Origin: Mariniblastus sp.
Lineage (GTDB): Bacteria; Planctomycetota; Planctomycetia; Pirellulales; Pirellulaceae
Reading direction: 5' to 3'
Length of the DNA: 64,000 bases
NCBI GenBank assembly: GCA_011523945.1
Contig: WTFU01000054.1
Span: 1 to 64,000, forward strand
The notes beneath the pieces were generated by a model, which saw only the letters and a list, made by a program, of their open reading frames with translations, had not been told where the DNA came from and made no database searches. This document shows, piece by piece, positions 10,390-21,274 of the stretch. How positions within the stretch are numbered: position 1 is the first letter of the stretch; the number at the start of each line of letters is the position of its first letter. Both the position numbers and the translations under genes were made by a program.

Positions 10390-13300
10390 ATGGCTACGAA
10401 TTCCGTCAGCAGCAAGGCATCCGCCGCAACCCAATCGATATCTTTTATCGACATCGCCAAAGCAGTCATCATGCCGCTGGCCTCATTGAAACTGACAGTG
10501 TTTCTGTTGGTTCTTGCAGTGTTTATTACGTTTGTGGCAACCTTGGATCAGACGCGAAGCGATGTTTACGTTGTCAAGATGAAACACTTCAACAACCTTT
10601 TCGTCGACGTACCGTTTCAAACGTTCTTTGTACCTCGTTGGTTCCCCAACCATCAAAACATTCCCGGCAGCTTTTATCTTCCCAGTGGGCTGACCGTACT
10701 CGTTCTTATGTTGATGAACCTTTCGGCAGCGCACATTCTTCGATTTCGACTGCAAGCGAAAGGGAAACAACTGCTGATTGGAATGCTGGCTACAGCTTTC
10801 GCCGCATTCTTGACCTGGGCTATTATTTTCAGCCGCCAGGGTAGCGATGGCCTACAGAATAGTCCGCCGCTTTCTTGGCAACAGCTTTGGATCTCGATGC
10901 AGATGGGAATCTTACTGCTAGGACTTGGATGTATTTATGCGTGCGTCCAGCTGGAAAAACCTCGCAAGATTGAGCGAATTCTGTTAGGCATTTCTTCCGT
11001 TACGCTGATCGGCGTTTTTGGAGGCACAATGTTACTGGGTGAAGATGCATTCATCGGCGATTCTGCAATGCGCATTTTATGGCAACTTATCCAGGCCACC
11101 GTCGCAGCGTTAGTGGCTTACGCAGCTTGTGTCATTCTGTTTCGACGCAAAGCCGGAATTGTCCTCCTTCACCTTGGCGTTGCTGGATTGATGCTCAATG
11201 AGATCTACGTTACGACGACGAATGAAGAACAACGAATGTCGATTGTCGAGGGGCAGACCATGAGCCATGCGTTGGATATACGGGCAACCGAGATGGCAAT
11301 TATCGACGTCTCAGATCCTGAGTTCGACAGCATCACTGCCATTCCCGGCAAACTGCTTGAAAGGCAAGAATTGATCGTTTCTGAGGAACTCCCCTTTGAC
11401 GTAAAATGCCTTCAGTACTTTCCCAACTCTGACATTACACGAATCAACTCCGGCGACCCCATCAGCAATGCGGGAATCGGTTTGGAATGGGCGGCAACAC
11501 CAATCCCCGTATCAACAGGAACAGACTCTGACCAATCGGTCGACTTTGCGTCCGCCTACGTCGAGTTAATCAAGGATGGAAAATCTCTTGGCATCTACTT
11601 GATTACCCAACTTCAAGATGCGAGCCGGAACAATTCAGTAACGGTGGGCGACAAAACCTACCAGATAGCGTTGCGATTTAAAACCGAGTACAAGCCCTAC
11701 GCGATCACTCTCGACGACGCCCAGCGTGAAAACTATATCGGGACAAATACACCTCGGTTTTTCGGATCAGAGATCCAGTTGGAAGATTTCGAGTCAGGAG
11801 TTTCGAGTGAACAGCTTATCTGGATGAACAACCCCCTTCGTTATTCCGGTGAAACATTTTATCAAAGCAGTATGAGCGAACTCCCCAACGGGGAGCAAAT
11901 CTCTATTCTTCAGATTGTAAAAAACAATGGCTGGATGATTCCATACGTCTGCTGCATGTTCTCGGTTGTTGGCCTGATGGCACAATTCGGCAGTTCGCTC
12001 CTTGGATTTTTAGAAAAAAGCCGAAAATCTCCCCAGTCGACAAAAACAGCGGAACTCACAAACGAGACTTCTCCTGCCGAAAGTAACACGGGGCGTTTCT
12101 CTGCCTATAACACGGGAAAACGAAAATGGGTCATTCCGATTGCCTTCTGTCTACTGATGGCAGGGTGGACGCTTAAAGAGGGATCCTCCGACTCAAAAAA
12201 GGCTGTTGTGGAAGATATGAGGCTCGATCGATTTGGTGAAATTCCAATCACAATTAATGGCCGTGTTCAACCTCTCGATTCCTTCGCCCGCAACACGGCC
12301 AGGCAGTTAAGTAAACGAGAGGCAGTTGCAGATGGGAAAAATAAAAACCAACCGGCAATCCGCTGGCTGGCAGACAATCTATTCGAGGCGGATGGATTTG
12401 ATCAGTATCGCGTTTTTCGAATTGAAGATTTAAGCATCATCAACGCGCTAAGCCTTCCCTCGACGTTAGCCGAATCACGAGCAAGAAAGTTCAAGTACAC
12501 ACTTGAGGAAATATTAGCCGCAGACGGCGAGCTCAAGAAACTACTTCCTAATCGAGAAGTAAGAGATGAGGAATGGACCGTTTTCCAAAAACGGCTTTTA
12601 AGTGTCAGGGATGCACTGCAAAAGGTGTACGGGTTAAAACTGATGCTCGGTCCTGTGGAAACTCGCGATTTAAACGAACTAACCATACTTGAAGCTCTTG
12701 AAGAAGCAGACCGGGATATTCAGTCTCCCTTGATTCCTTTAACGATTCCTACCTCAGATCCTGACCTCCCCTGGACTTCTTTTTATTCCAGTCGCACGAG
12801 GGCGTGGTTAGCTGAACTCGCAGTGAAACTTAACTGCGAGACCACAACGGAATTGAGTAAGGCAATTGTGGCTAAGGAGATTGTTCCAATCATTAAGCCT
12901 CGCGTAATTCGAGCAGCTAATATTGGCTTTCTTCTGGAAGACCCTGTAATCCGTCAGCAACTTGGAGCAGCCTTTGGGACTACCGATAGAGAGCAAATTG
13001 CAAAATCGCTTCTGGACAATTGGGATCAAATCCCCGCTGCTATTCGGGAGTCAATTGAAGACAATGACAGTCCATTAATTGATTCGTTACTTACACAAAA
13101 CATCGAATTTGCCGAAAAGGACCTGGCAGATAAAATTACAACCTTAAATAACGGCAAGACTGAGATTCAACAAGAGAACGACGAGTTCTTTGAACTTCTG
13201 TCGAAGCTTCGCCCAGCCTATCTCGCACAGGACTCAGCCACCTTTAACACCGCTGTCGAAGACTATTTGGCAAAAATTGAAGCGATGCAGCCCACCGGCT

Positions 13301-14283
13301 ATAGCAGTTCAAAATTTAGCGTCGAAAAAACTTACAATAGTTACTCACCGTTTTATTTTGCGACCGCAATCTACCTACTGGCATTCATAACAGCTTGTTT
13401 TGGCTGGATTGGACTGCACCAACTCTGGAATCGCGTATCCAGTTCGTTGATCATCCTGGGGCTCGGCTGGCAGGTCACAGGTTTAGTTTTCCGTGTCATC
13501 ATTTCCGGTCGACCGCCGGTTACCAACCTCTATTCATCCGCATTATTTGTTTCAATGGGATTGGTCATATTAATGTTGATTGTAGAGCGAATCACCAAAC
13601 TTGGAATTGGCAATGTCGTTGCCTCACTCGGTGCATTACTGGCATTGATTTGGGCTTGGACAATGACCATTGTTGACGGTGATACTTTTACTGTTATGGT
13701 TGCAGTTCTGGACACTCAGTTCTGGCTCTCCACCCATGTAATTTGCATTTCACTCGGATACAGCGCAACTTTTGCCGCCGGACTATTGGGATTCGCATAC
13801 CTAATTGGCCTACTGGTTACCCCCGCATTCGCCACAGTTCAACGACGTCGCTCCTTCGTCAACTTGATTTACGGGATCGTCTGTTTTGGGCTGTTTTGCA
13901 GCTTCTTCGGAACCGTATTAGGCGGTCTCTGGGGAGACGATTCATGGGGAAGGTTCTGGGGCTGGGACCCGAAAGAAAATGGAGCGCTCATGATTGTTCT
14001 GTGGAATGCAGTTGTGCTTCACGCTCGGTGGGGCGGTCTGGTAAAAGATCGTGGAATCGCTGCGTTGGCGGTACTCGGCAATGTGATTGTTCTTTGGTCC
14101 TGGAAGGGCGTCAATTCCATGGGAGTCGGACTTCACGCCTACGCTGGAACTGAAGATGACACCATACAGAAGATCATCATGGTTGCAGTCGCCCACGTGT
14201 TCGTTGCGGCTTTTGTATTCATTCCGGTAAAATTCTGGATGAGCTACGCTCGTGAAGCTGACGACAAGAAAATCCTCGGGTAA
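10390..14283 (+). CDS. Fused cytochrome c biogenesis protein CcsB(ResB)/CcsA
   Basis: N-terminal ResB-like TM block (LKLTVFLLVLAVFITFVATLDQT), C-terminal CcsA TM block with WWD-type motif WGRFWGWDPKENGALMIVLWNAVVLHARWGG; 1297 aa single ORF. Confidence 0.9.
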   Translation: MATNSVSSKASAATQSISFIDIAKAVIMPLASLKLTVFLLVLAVFITFVATLDQTRSDVYVVKMKHFNNLFVDVPFQTFFVPRWFPNHQNIPGSFYLPSGLTVLVLMLMNLSAAHILRFRLQAKGKQLLIGMLATAFAAFLTWAIIFSRQGSDGLQNSPPLSWQQLWISMQMGILLLGLGCIYACVQLEKPRKIERILLGISSVTLIGVFGGTMLLGEDAFIGDSAMRILWQLIQATVAALVAYAACVILFRRKAGIVLLHLGVAGLMLNEIYVTTTNEEQRMSIVEGQTMSHALDIRATEMAIIDVSDPEFDSITAIPGKLLERQELIVSEELPFDVKCLQYFPNSDITRINSGDPISNAGIGLEWAATPIPVSTGTDSDQSVDFASAYVELIKDGKSLGIYLITQLQDASRNNSVTVGDKTYQIALRFKTEYKPYAITLDDAQRENYIGTNTPRFFGSEIQLEDFESGVSSEQLIWMNNPLRYSGETFYQSSMSELPNGEQISILQIVKNNGWMIPYVCCMFSVVGLMAQFGSSLLGFLEKSRKSPQSTKTAELTNETSPAESNTGRFSAYNTGKRKWVIPIAFCLLMAGWTLKEGSSDSKKAVVEDMRLDRFGEIPITINGRVQPLDSFARNTARQLSKREAVADGKNKNQPAIRWLADNLFEADGFDQYRVFRIEDLSIINALSLPSTLAESRARKFKYTLEEILAADGELKKLLPNREVRDEEWTVFQKRLLSVRDALQKVYGLKLMLGPVETRDLNELTILEALEEADRDIQSPLIPLTIPTSDPDLPWTSFYSSRTRAWLAELAVKLNCETTTELSKAIVAKEIVPIIKPRVIRAANIGFLLEDPVIRQQLGAAFGTTDREQIAKSLLDNWDQIPAAIRESIEDNDSPLIDSLLTQNIEFAEKDLADKITTLNNGKTEIQQENDEFFELLSKLRPAYLAQDSATFNTAVEDYLAKIEAMQPTGYSSSKFSVEKTYNSYSPFYFATAIYLLAFITACFGWIGLHQLWNRVSSSLIILGLGWQVTGLVFRVIISGRPPVTNLYSSALFVSMGLVILMLIVERITKLGIGNVVASLGALLALIWAWTMTIVDGDTFTVMVAVLDTQFWLSTHVICISLGYSATFAAGLLGFAYLIGLLVTPAFATVQRRRSFVNLIYGIVCFGLFCSFFGTVLGGLWGDDSWGRFWGWDPKENGALMIVLWNAVVLHARWGGLVKDRGIAALAVLGNVIVLWSWKGVNSMGVGLHAYAGTEDDTIQKIIMVAVAHVFVAAFVFIPVKFWMSYAREADDKKILG

Positions 14284-14315
14284 TTAACCCGCCCTAACCG
14301 TTGGGAGTTTGAGAC

Positions 14316-15386
14316 TTACTGCTCCACCTCGGCACCGTAGTCACTCCATGCCTTGTTGATTGCACCTGCAATGTCGAGATTACGGGTGTAAGTGAACAAG
14401 TACTCTCCATCGATCGGACGTGGAGCAGATTCAGCATTGGGATAAAGACTAGCTTGCCAGCGAGCTAAAAGCCCTCCCTCGAATTCACATTCGACCAACT
14501 GAATCGATGCTGACTCGACAGCCCCTTGCGATACCGAAGGCGCTAAACTAACTCGCTCAAACCAACCTCGCAAAGACACGTTTGAAATACTTGCTTGGGG
14601 TTGGGAAAGAATCTCACCTTGAAATAACGCATCAGCGCCAAGCGTAGCTGGAAGGTCAACAAAACTATTCTTTAACAACCAGCAGGGAATTGACGAGCCG
14701 TGGGTGTCCAAATGAAATCCAAGGCCATCCGCATTTTTCCGACTGATTTCTAACTCAACCAAATCGCCGTCTCTAATGCCCCCAACCTCCTGCCCCGTTT
14801 TAAAAGTTGCTGCTGCAAAAGCGTCGGGATTTACTGCCACCGACTTACCAAATTCAATCCGTAGTTCGGATAAAACAATCTGCTCTCCAAGCCGGACATC
14901 AGGACTCATTTGATACGAGTTTGTTCTCGCAAACAACCGATCCGCCTCAACCGCTAATTGTTTCTTGATGACAAGATCCTGCTCAAACTCGATCAACAAT
15001 CGCTTCTTGACCGAGCGTTTTCGGACGATATTCCGACGAACGTTTTCGATAAATAATGCGATTCCTTTGTCGGAAACTCCTGTGACTTTATTAGGAATCA
15101 CAACGCGATCAAATTGTTTTCCAAATTCCACTCTCGTTTCAACGGTTTCCAAAATTGGCTCACCGTCAACATCTAGAAACTCCACACCTCGCAAAATGAC
15201 AGTGTACGGCCCCGGAGTTTCCACCGAATCAATTCGAGTTGTAAGTCCTAGATTCGCCTGTATTTCGCGCTCCCACGTTACCGCGGTTTGCGGGTGAAAG
15301 ATCCAATAGCCGACCGACGCAGTGGGAAATGCGCACAGAATCAGGAATAGAATTCGGCACACAGCTCTTCGCTGATTGTCGCTCAT
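14316..15386 (-). CDS. Hypothetical membrane-anchored protein
   Basis: 356 aa ORF with N-terminal TM helix; no family recognised with certainty (weak AsmA-like impression). Confidence 0.6.
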   Translation of the reverse strand: MSDNQRRAVCRILFLILCAFPTASVGYWIFHPQTAVTWEREIQANLGLTTRIDSVETPGPYTVILRGVEFLDVDGEPILETVETRVEFGKQFDRVVIPNKVTGVSDKGIALFIENVRRNIVRKRSVKKRLLIEFEQDLVIKKQLAVEADRLFARTNSYQMSPDVRLGEQIVLSELRIEFGKSVAVNPDAFAAATFKTGQEVGGIRDGDLVELEISRKNADGLGFHLDTHGSSIPCWLLKNSFVDLPATLGADALFQGEILSQPQASISNVSLRGWFERVSLAPSVSQGAVESASIQLVECEFEGGLLARWQASLYPNAESAPRPIDGEYLFTYTRNLDIAGAINKAWSDYGAEVEQ

Positions 15387-15553
15387 TTTCCTGACTTCCT
15401 TGCCAGCTAATAACTAGTTGAATAAAGACGACCTACGTGAACAACGATCCGATCGACCGTGAATTCAGAACGGGAACGGATTCCCAGTAACAGTTGAAAC
15501 CATCTATCTTTACAATCTTGATGGTTTTCACTGAAAACACCAATAACGATTTG

Positions 15554-16693
15554 TCACTTTTCCCCAGCCATTTCATGAAAAAGATCCCATCTCGCCTTCA
15601 TTTCCTCAATGCTATCACCACCGAACTTGTCTATTAGCGCCGCCGCAATCTCAAATGCAACCACGCCCTCAATAATGATGCTGGCAGCCGACAAAGCGCA
15701 GACGTCACTTCGCTCGTAGCTCGCCTTACTCGGCTGCTTGGTTTCCATATCAATCGACTCAAGCGGCGTTTGAAGGGTGCTGATCGGCTTTTTAGCGGCC
15801 CGAATGACGAGAGGTTGGCCATTGGTCATTCCCGCTTCCAGCCCTCCCGCATTATTGGTCGGCCTAACATATCCTAAATTTGCGGTCGATTTCTCATCCG
15901 ACTCGTATTGAATGCCATCGTGAACTTGGCTGCCCGGTAGCCCAGCGGCCTCAAAGCCCATTCCAATTTCAACACCTTTGATTGCCTGAACGGCCATCAC
16001 CGCTTGAGCAAGCTTCCCATCGAGTTTTCGATCCCACTGCGCATGAGTACCAAGCCCAAATGGCAACCCCTCAACAACAACTTCGATAACACCACCAAGT
16101 GTGTCCCCCGCCTTTTTTGTTTCATCAATCAAAGTCTTAGCCTCACCATCAAGATCAGGATTGAGCGAATAAATCTCACTCTCATTCCGCCAGGCTTTTC
16201 TCTGAGCAAGGGTTCCTTCTTTCCCCGGAATTTTCAATCCACCAAGCTGCACGACATAGCCAAGTGTTTGAATTCCAAACGACTCCAATAGTTGCTGACA
16301 CAGTGCTCCAGCCGCAACTCGCACGCAGGTTTCCCGCGCACTGGCACGCTCCAAAATCCCCCTCATCGAACTTAAATACTTTAATGATCCGCTCAAATCA
16401 CCATGCCCGGGGCGGGGACGAGGTAATTCCTTAAGACGCTCTAGTTTATAATCATTGTTAGGCACCTTAAGCGTAATTGGGGCGCCCAACGTAATGTTAT
16501 TCCAAACCCCGGTTAGAACGTCGACATGATCCTGCTCAAGCGTTTGACGTTTGCCACGGCCATAACCGCCCTGTCGCATAACCAGTAATTCATCGATTTT
16601 ATCGGTGTTTATTTCAAATCCAGCAGGAAATCCATCAATTAGCGCCAGCAGGCACTTCCCATGGGATTCACCGGCAGTCCAGTATCGAAGCAT
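15554..16693 (-). CDS. aroC: Chorismate synthase
   Basis: TAGESHGKCLLALIDGFPAG, RQGGYGRGKRQ, RPRPGHGDLSGSLKY, AGGLEAGMTNGQPLVIRAA. Confidence 0.97.
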   Translation of the reverse strand: MLRYWTAGESHGKCLLALIDGFPAGFEINTDKIDELLVMRQGGYGRGKRQTLEQDHVDVLTGVWNNITLGAPITLKVPNNDYKLERLKELPRPRPGHGDLSGSLKYLSSMRGILERASARETCVRVAAGALCQQLLESFGIQTLGYVVQLGGLKIPGKEGTLAQRKAWRNESEIYSLNPDLDGEAKTLIDETKKAGDTLGGVIEVVVEGLPFGLGTHAQWDRKLDGKLAQAVMAVQAIKGVEIGMGFEAAGLPGSQVHDGIQYESDEKSTANLGYVRPTNNAGGLEAGMTNGQPLVIRAAKKPISTLQTPLESIDMETKQPSKASYERSDVCALSAASIIIEGVVAFEIAAALIDKFGGDSIEEMKARWDLFHEMAGEK

Positions 16694-16848
16694 GATCTTG
16701 TTTGCGTTTCTGAGAAGGGAAAAAATATCACTCGAATCTCACGATTCATGAGCCTCTTCTATTCTAAACCAATCGCGTGTGGTTGGCAGCAGGGATTACA
16801 ATCGTTCGAATAGGACCGCTGTCACGAACATCTACACCAAGCCAACAA

Positions 16849-17802
16849 ATGCAGTTTATTCAAAAACATTGGTTTTTAGCTTCCCTCCTTCTCTTGATGG
16901 CGATGGGTTTCCAGTTAGCCAGACCTTTCGAATCGCTCGCAGAAATTGAATGGCTGAAATGGTCGGTTGTCTCAGTAACCATGTTTTTGATGGCCTGGCC
17001 ATTGGAATTTGGAAAACTGCAACAGTCGTTATCGCGTCCCCTTGCACCACTGCTGGGAACCGCATTCAATTTAATCCTCATTCCGTTGTTCGTCTGGCCC
17101 TTGGCCGCACTAGCTGGCACGGAACTAGGGCCGGGCATCATTATTACTGCCGCTACCCCAAGCACGCTCGCATCCGCAGCCGTACTAACCCGTTATGCGG
17201 GTGGAGACGATGGTGTAGCCGTAATGGTTACCATCCTCACCAATGCAACGTGCTTCTTCGTGATGCCATTCTGGATCTTCTTGCAAACCGGTGATCAAAT
17301 TGAATCTGCCCAACTCGTAGGCACCATCTACAAGTTGTTTTTTTACGTCGTGGTTCCTATCGCTCTGGCTCAGCTAGCCCGCCGCCATCGCCCGTCAGCG
17401 GTCTGGGCCACCCACGCAAAACCACTACTCAGCAAACTTGCGCTCATCGGCGTCCTCGTAATGGTTTTTCTTGGCGCGGTAAAAATGGGGCTTCGATTCG
17501 ATAATCAAGCGGATTTGCCGATTTCGATTCGAGCACTTTTGACAACCGCGATCATCCTAGTTTCCGTCCATGTGACCGTTTTTTGGCTGGGTATATTCAT
17601 TGCCAAAATAATCGGGCTTCCCCGCCCAAAACAAATAGCGGTTGGCTTTTCAGGCAGCCAAAAGACACTCATGATCGGGCTCTCGACGGCTGTCAATCTC
17701 GGATTCAACATCATTCCCATCGTGATGTATCACTCCCTACAGCTGATCGTAGACGCCGTTTTCGCAGAAAGACTCAAAGGAGAAGAATCGGCAAGCCCAT
17801 GA
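16849..17802 (+). CDS. Bile acid:sodium symporter-like (SBF-like) transporter
   Basis: Polytopic protein with TPSTLASAAVLTRYAGGDDGVAVMVTILTN and GFSGSQKTLMIGL, typical of the SBF-like family; ATG at 16849 preferred. Confidence 0.8.
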   Translation: MQFIQKHWFLASLLLLMAMGFQLARPFESLAEIEWLKWSVVSVTMFLMAWPLEFGKLQQSLSRPLAPLLGTAFNLILIPLFVWPLAALAGTELGPGIIITAATPSTLASAAVLTRYAGGDDGVAVMVTILTNATCFFVMPFWIFLQTGDQIESAQLVGTIYKLFFYVVVPIALAQLARRHRPSAVWATHAKPLLSKLALIGVLVMVFLGAVKMGLRFDNQADLPISIRALLTTAIILVSVHVTVFWLGIFIAKIIGLPRPKQIAVGFSGSQKTLMIGLSTAVNLGFNIIPIVMYHSLQLIVDAVFAERLKGEESASP

Positions 17803-18057
17803 ATTTCTTACATCGACTCAATCTCAATCCCCTCGGCTTGTCCTTATTTTTCCCGATTGATATATTTTCACTGTCCTAATAGGTCAAAAAAAATATGTCA
17901 CGCAACACCCCCCATAACAATCGTCGCTCAACCGCCACTGCTGTGGAATCGCTGTTCGAGTCTTAGCCGGCGAGCCAGTTGCACCGTCGTTGACCACCCC
18001 TCGCACTCCGAACCCACCCTTCGGTTTCGTAATGCACCTTCTAACAAGGCAAACAAA

Positions 18058-19131
18058 ATGCGCGAAATGCTCGATGAAAAATTAAAGCGATATGAAGAAC
18101 TCGAACAACAGCTAAGCGACCCGGAAGTCCAATCCAATTCCTCCAAAATGGCTGCCGTGGCCCGCGAACATGGCTCACTCGCCAAACTCGCGACGAGATA
18201 CCGACGGTTCACAAACCTGCTCACTGAGATCGAAGAACTGCGGGAGATGGCGAATTCCAGCGATCTCGAGGAACGAGAAATGGCTGAAGAAGAACTCAAG
18301 ACCACACTCGAAACTCGCGAAGTCTATTGGGATGAACTGTTAGAAATGACAATTGGCGGGGAAGACGCCAACCGCTCCCGTTGCGTGATGGAAATCCGAG
18401 CGGGAACGGGCGGTGATGAGGCCGCGCTGTTCGCACGCAATCTTTACGAAATGTACAGCAAGCACTGTGAAGTAAAGGGGTGGAAATTTTCAGCTCTTGA
18501 ATCGAGCACAACCGAACTGGGCGGCTTTAAAGAAGTTACAATTTCTATCGAAGGGGAGGGGTGCTATCGAGAACTGCAGTATGAAAGCGGAGGGCACCGT
18601 GTTCAACGTGTCCCCGACACCGAAACAAAGGGACGTGTTCACACCTCAGCTGCTACGGTCGCTGTACTCCCAGAACCCGAAGATGTTGAAATTGAATTAA
18701 AGCCAGAGGACTACACCGTTGAAAGATATGCTGCCAGTAGTGGACCCGGTGGCCAGCACGTCAATAAAACCGCCTCCGCAGTTAGAATTACGCACCACGA
18801 AACGGGGGTCGTCGTCAAGTGTTTTGAAGAGCGCTCCCAACACAAAAATCTTGCGAAAGGGATGCGTATTTTGAAATCAAAACTATACGACCATCTCCAA
18901 CAGCAGGAAAATCAACAACGCGCTGATCAACGTAAAAGTCTTGTCGGATCGGGAGATCGTAGTCAGCGGATCCGTACTTACAATTTCCCCGAAAACAGAG
19001 TGAGTGACCACAGAATTAATTTAACGCTCTACAAACTTGATCAGATCATCGCCGGTTCTGTGCAATTCTTGACGGACGCTCTGATCGATCACGATCGCCA
19101 AACCCTGCGATCATCGATGTCCTTGGAATAA
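18058..19131 (+). CDS. prfA: Peptide chain release factor 1
   Basis: [27 protein letters not shown] motif [26 protein letters not shown] extends upstream to 17857 but ATG at 18058 fits the family. Confidence 0.95.
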   Translation: MREMLDEKLKRYEELEQQLSDPEVQSNSSKMAAVAREHGSLAKLATRYRRFTNLLTEIEELREMANSSDLEEREMAEEELKTTLETREVYWDELLEMTIGGEDANRSRCVMEIRAGTGGDEAALFARNLYEMYSKHCEVKGWKFSALESSTTELGGFKEVTISIEGEGCYRELQYESGGHRVQRVPDTETKGRVHTSAATVAVLPEPEDVEIELKPEDYTVERYAASSGPGGQHVNKTASAVRITHHETGVVVKCFEERSQHKNLAKGMRILKSKLYDHLQQQENQQRADQRKSLVGSGDRSQRIRTYNFPENRVSDHRINLTLYKLDQIIAGSVQFLTDALIDHDRQTLRSSMSLE

Positions 19132-19184
19132 TTGCGGAGGGCGAACTGTCGCAACGGCAATCACATTTTTCAAATGAAATACGC

Positions 19185-20075
19185 ATGCCCGAAACACCTG
19201 AACAAACGTGGAACATTAAACAGCTACTCGACTGGACGACCGATTTTTTCTCAAAATCGACGATTGGCAACGCACGACTGGAGGCGGAAGTTTTATTGGC
19301 CGAAGCGCTAGACTGCCAGAGAATCGAACTCTACACCCGTTTCGATGAACAACCTCCCGCCGAACAATTGACCGAATTCCGGGCCTGGGTCAAACGACGG
19401 GCAGCGGGGGAACCTGTCGCCTATCTTGCTGGACACCGCGAATTCTACTCTCTCCGCTTTCAAGTCGATTCTAATGTGCTCATTCCGCGACCAGAAACCG
19501 AACATCTCGTTGTCGCCGCCGTAGAATTCACCAAGAGCCTAACATGCGACCCGATTCGAATCATTGACGTGGGCACCGGTAGCGGTTGTATCGCCGTGAC
19601 GCTGGCTACTCTAATCGAAAATTGCAAAATTGCTGCCACCGACATCTCCGAACCCGCACTCGAAATTGCCAAATCGAATGCAACTAACCATGGAGTCGAT
19701 CCAAAAATCCACTTCTTTACAGGTGATCTCTTAGACGCGTTGCCGGCAGGGAGCAAACCAGTCCACCTAATTGTCAGCAACCCTCCTTATATTGGTGAAC
19801 GCGAAATATCGACAGTGGACGATCAGGTCAAAAATCATGAACCGGATATTGCACTTTTTTCAGGACCTGATGGAACTGAAATCATCCAGCGGCTAGTCGA
19901 CGACGCCGCTCAGTTCCTGCTCCCCAATGGCGCTTTGATGTTTGAGACCAGCCCGATCATTATGGATCGCTGCGTTAATTTTGTGAAAAACAACCCCGCC
20001 TATTCGGGCGTGCGGGTTATTAAAGATTACAGCGGACATGACAGAATAGTCGTGGCCACCAAAACCGACGATTAA
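19185..20075 (+). CDS. prmC: Peptide chain release factor N(5)-glutamine methyltransferase
   Basis: VDVGTGSGCIAVTLA-type SAM motif, NPPYI motif, 53 bp downstream of prfA. Confidence 0.94.
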   Translation: MPETPEQTWNIKQLLDWTTDFFSKSTIGNARLEAEVLLAEALDCQRIELYTRFDEQPPAEQLTEFRAWVKRRAAGEPVAYLAGHREFYSLRFQVDSNVLIPRPETEHLVVAAVEFTKSLTCDPIRIIDVGTGSGCIAVTLATLIENCKIAATDISEPALEIAKSNATNHGVDPKIHFFTGDLLDALPAGSKPVHLIVSNPPYIGEREISTVDDQVKNHEPDIALFSGPDGTEIIQRLVDDAAQFLLPNGALMFETSPIIMDRCVNFVKNNPAYSGVRVIKDYSGHDRIVVATKTDD

Positions 20076-20150
20076 AACATAACGCAGCATAAGACGGTCA
20101 ACGCAGTCGATCCCTCCCGCGTTGAAATCATATGCCAACACCTACAACGT

Positions 20151-21101
20151 TCAGGCGCGCGGATGGTACTGCTGATGCACTTTCTTCAACCGCGACTGGT
20201 CGACGTGTGTGTATATTTGCGTTGTCGCAATACTCGCATGCCCCAGCATTTCCTGGACCTGCCGCAAATCTGCCCCCCCCGCAAGCAGGTGTGTCGCAAA
20301 ACTATGCCTCAACGTGTGAGGACTAATGGAAACAGAAACGTCCGCGAGCAAGGCATATTTCTTGACCAATTCCCAAACAGCCTCCCGTCTTAATCGACGA
20401 CCGCCACGAGAAAGAAATAACCAATCCACCTCGTTAGACCGAACAGCTTCTAAACGCGGGCGCTGCTTGTCTAAATAATCGGTCACTGCTTCAATTGCCG
20501 CATCACCCAGAGGCACCATCCGCTGCTTATTACCTTTTCCCTCACACTTACAGTACCGCTCATCCAGATGCAAATCACGAAGTCGCAAATTGGATACTTC
20601 TGAAGCTCGACACCCTGTGGCATACAACATCTCCAACAGAGCGCGGTCACGGAAATAATAAATCTCGATCCGTCGTGGCCCCTTCAGAAATCGCTCGACC
20701 TCTCTTGGCGACAATACTGATGGAACTCGCTGCCATAATTTCTGACTGCCTAACAGCTCGACTTTGTTATCGACTAACAATCCTTCGAGCTGAAGATAAC
20801 GAAAGAACATCTTGACTGCTACGATGTGTCTGGCAATCGACGCCGGTGCCAATTGCTGGGTATTTAAGAAACCCACAAAATCAGATAGCTCCGTAATCGT
20901 CAAATCAGCTACCTTGCGACCCTCAAGCCAGCCAATGAACCGCCGCAAATCCCTGGAATAAGCCGCCACCGTATTTTCTGACAAATGGCATTCAGTTCTC
21001 AGATAGAGCGTGAAAGCTTCTGCGTGACGGATCGTGGCATTAACACCAGAATCCGTTTTCTTGATCAATCGTCGAAGTTTACCCTTTTTTAGTTTTTTCA
21101 T
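20151..21101 (-). CDS. xerC: Tyrosine recombinase XerC/XerD
   Basis: LLEMLYATGCRASEVSNLRLRDL, HTLRHSFATHLLAGGADLRQVQEMLGHASIATTQIYTHV (R-H-R-H-Y). XerC versus XerD not resolvable by eye. Likely start MKKLKKGK at 21101. Confidence 0.92.
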   Translation of the reverse strand: MKKLKKGKLRRLIKKTDSGVNATIRHAEAFTLYLRTECHLSENTVAAYSRDLRRFIGWLEGRKVADLTITELSDFVGFLNTQQLAPASIARHIVAVKMFFRYLQLEGLLVDNKVELLGSQKLWQRVPSVLSPREVERFLKGPRRIEIYYFRDRALLEMLYATGCRASEVSNLRLRDLHLDERYCKCEGKGNKQRMVPLGDAAIEAVTDYLDKQRPRLEAVRSNEVDWLFLSRGGRRLRREAVWELVKKYALLADVSVSISPHTLRHSFATHLLAGGADLRQVQEMLGHASIATTQIYTHVDQSRLKKVHQQYHPRA

Positions 21102-21108
21102 TTCACAA

Positions 21109-21152
21109 ACAAAAAAAAAAGCCGAACACACCTAGAGGTATCTTCGGCTTTA
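21109..21152 (-). terminator. Rho-independent terminator after the ExbB/D operon (minus strand)
   Basis: Minus strand AAAGCCGAAGATACCTCTAGGTGTGTTCGGCTTTTTTTTTT. Confidence 0.85.
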
Positions 21153-21274
21153 CATTTAACAAAAATCGGAGTGAAATAAAAAAGAGCGATTTTGCGGAGG
21201 CATAGGTTACCCAAACAAAATAACCGATCATCCGGCAAAGACTTACGGAAAAACCTGATTACCCCACATCAAAA

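Noticed and set aside
13743-14153. 136-aa ORF overlapping the CcsA half
   Set aside because: Out-of-frame overlap with a strongly supported CDS; no recognisable domain.
17857-18057. 67-aa N-terminal extension of RF1 in the ORF track
   Set aside because: Not RF1-like; ATG at 18058 starts the conserved protein.
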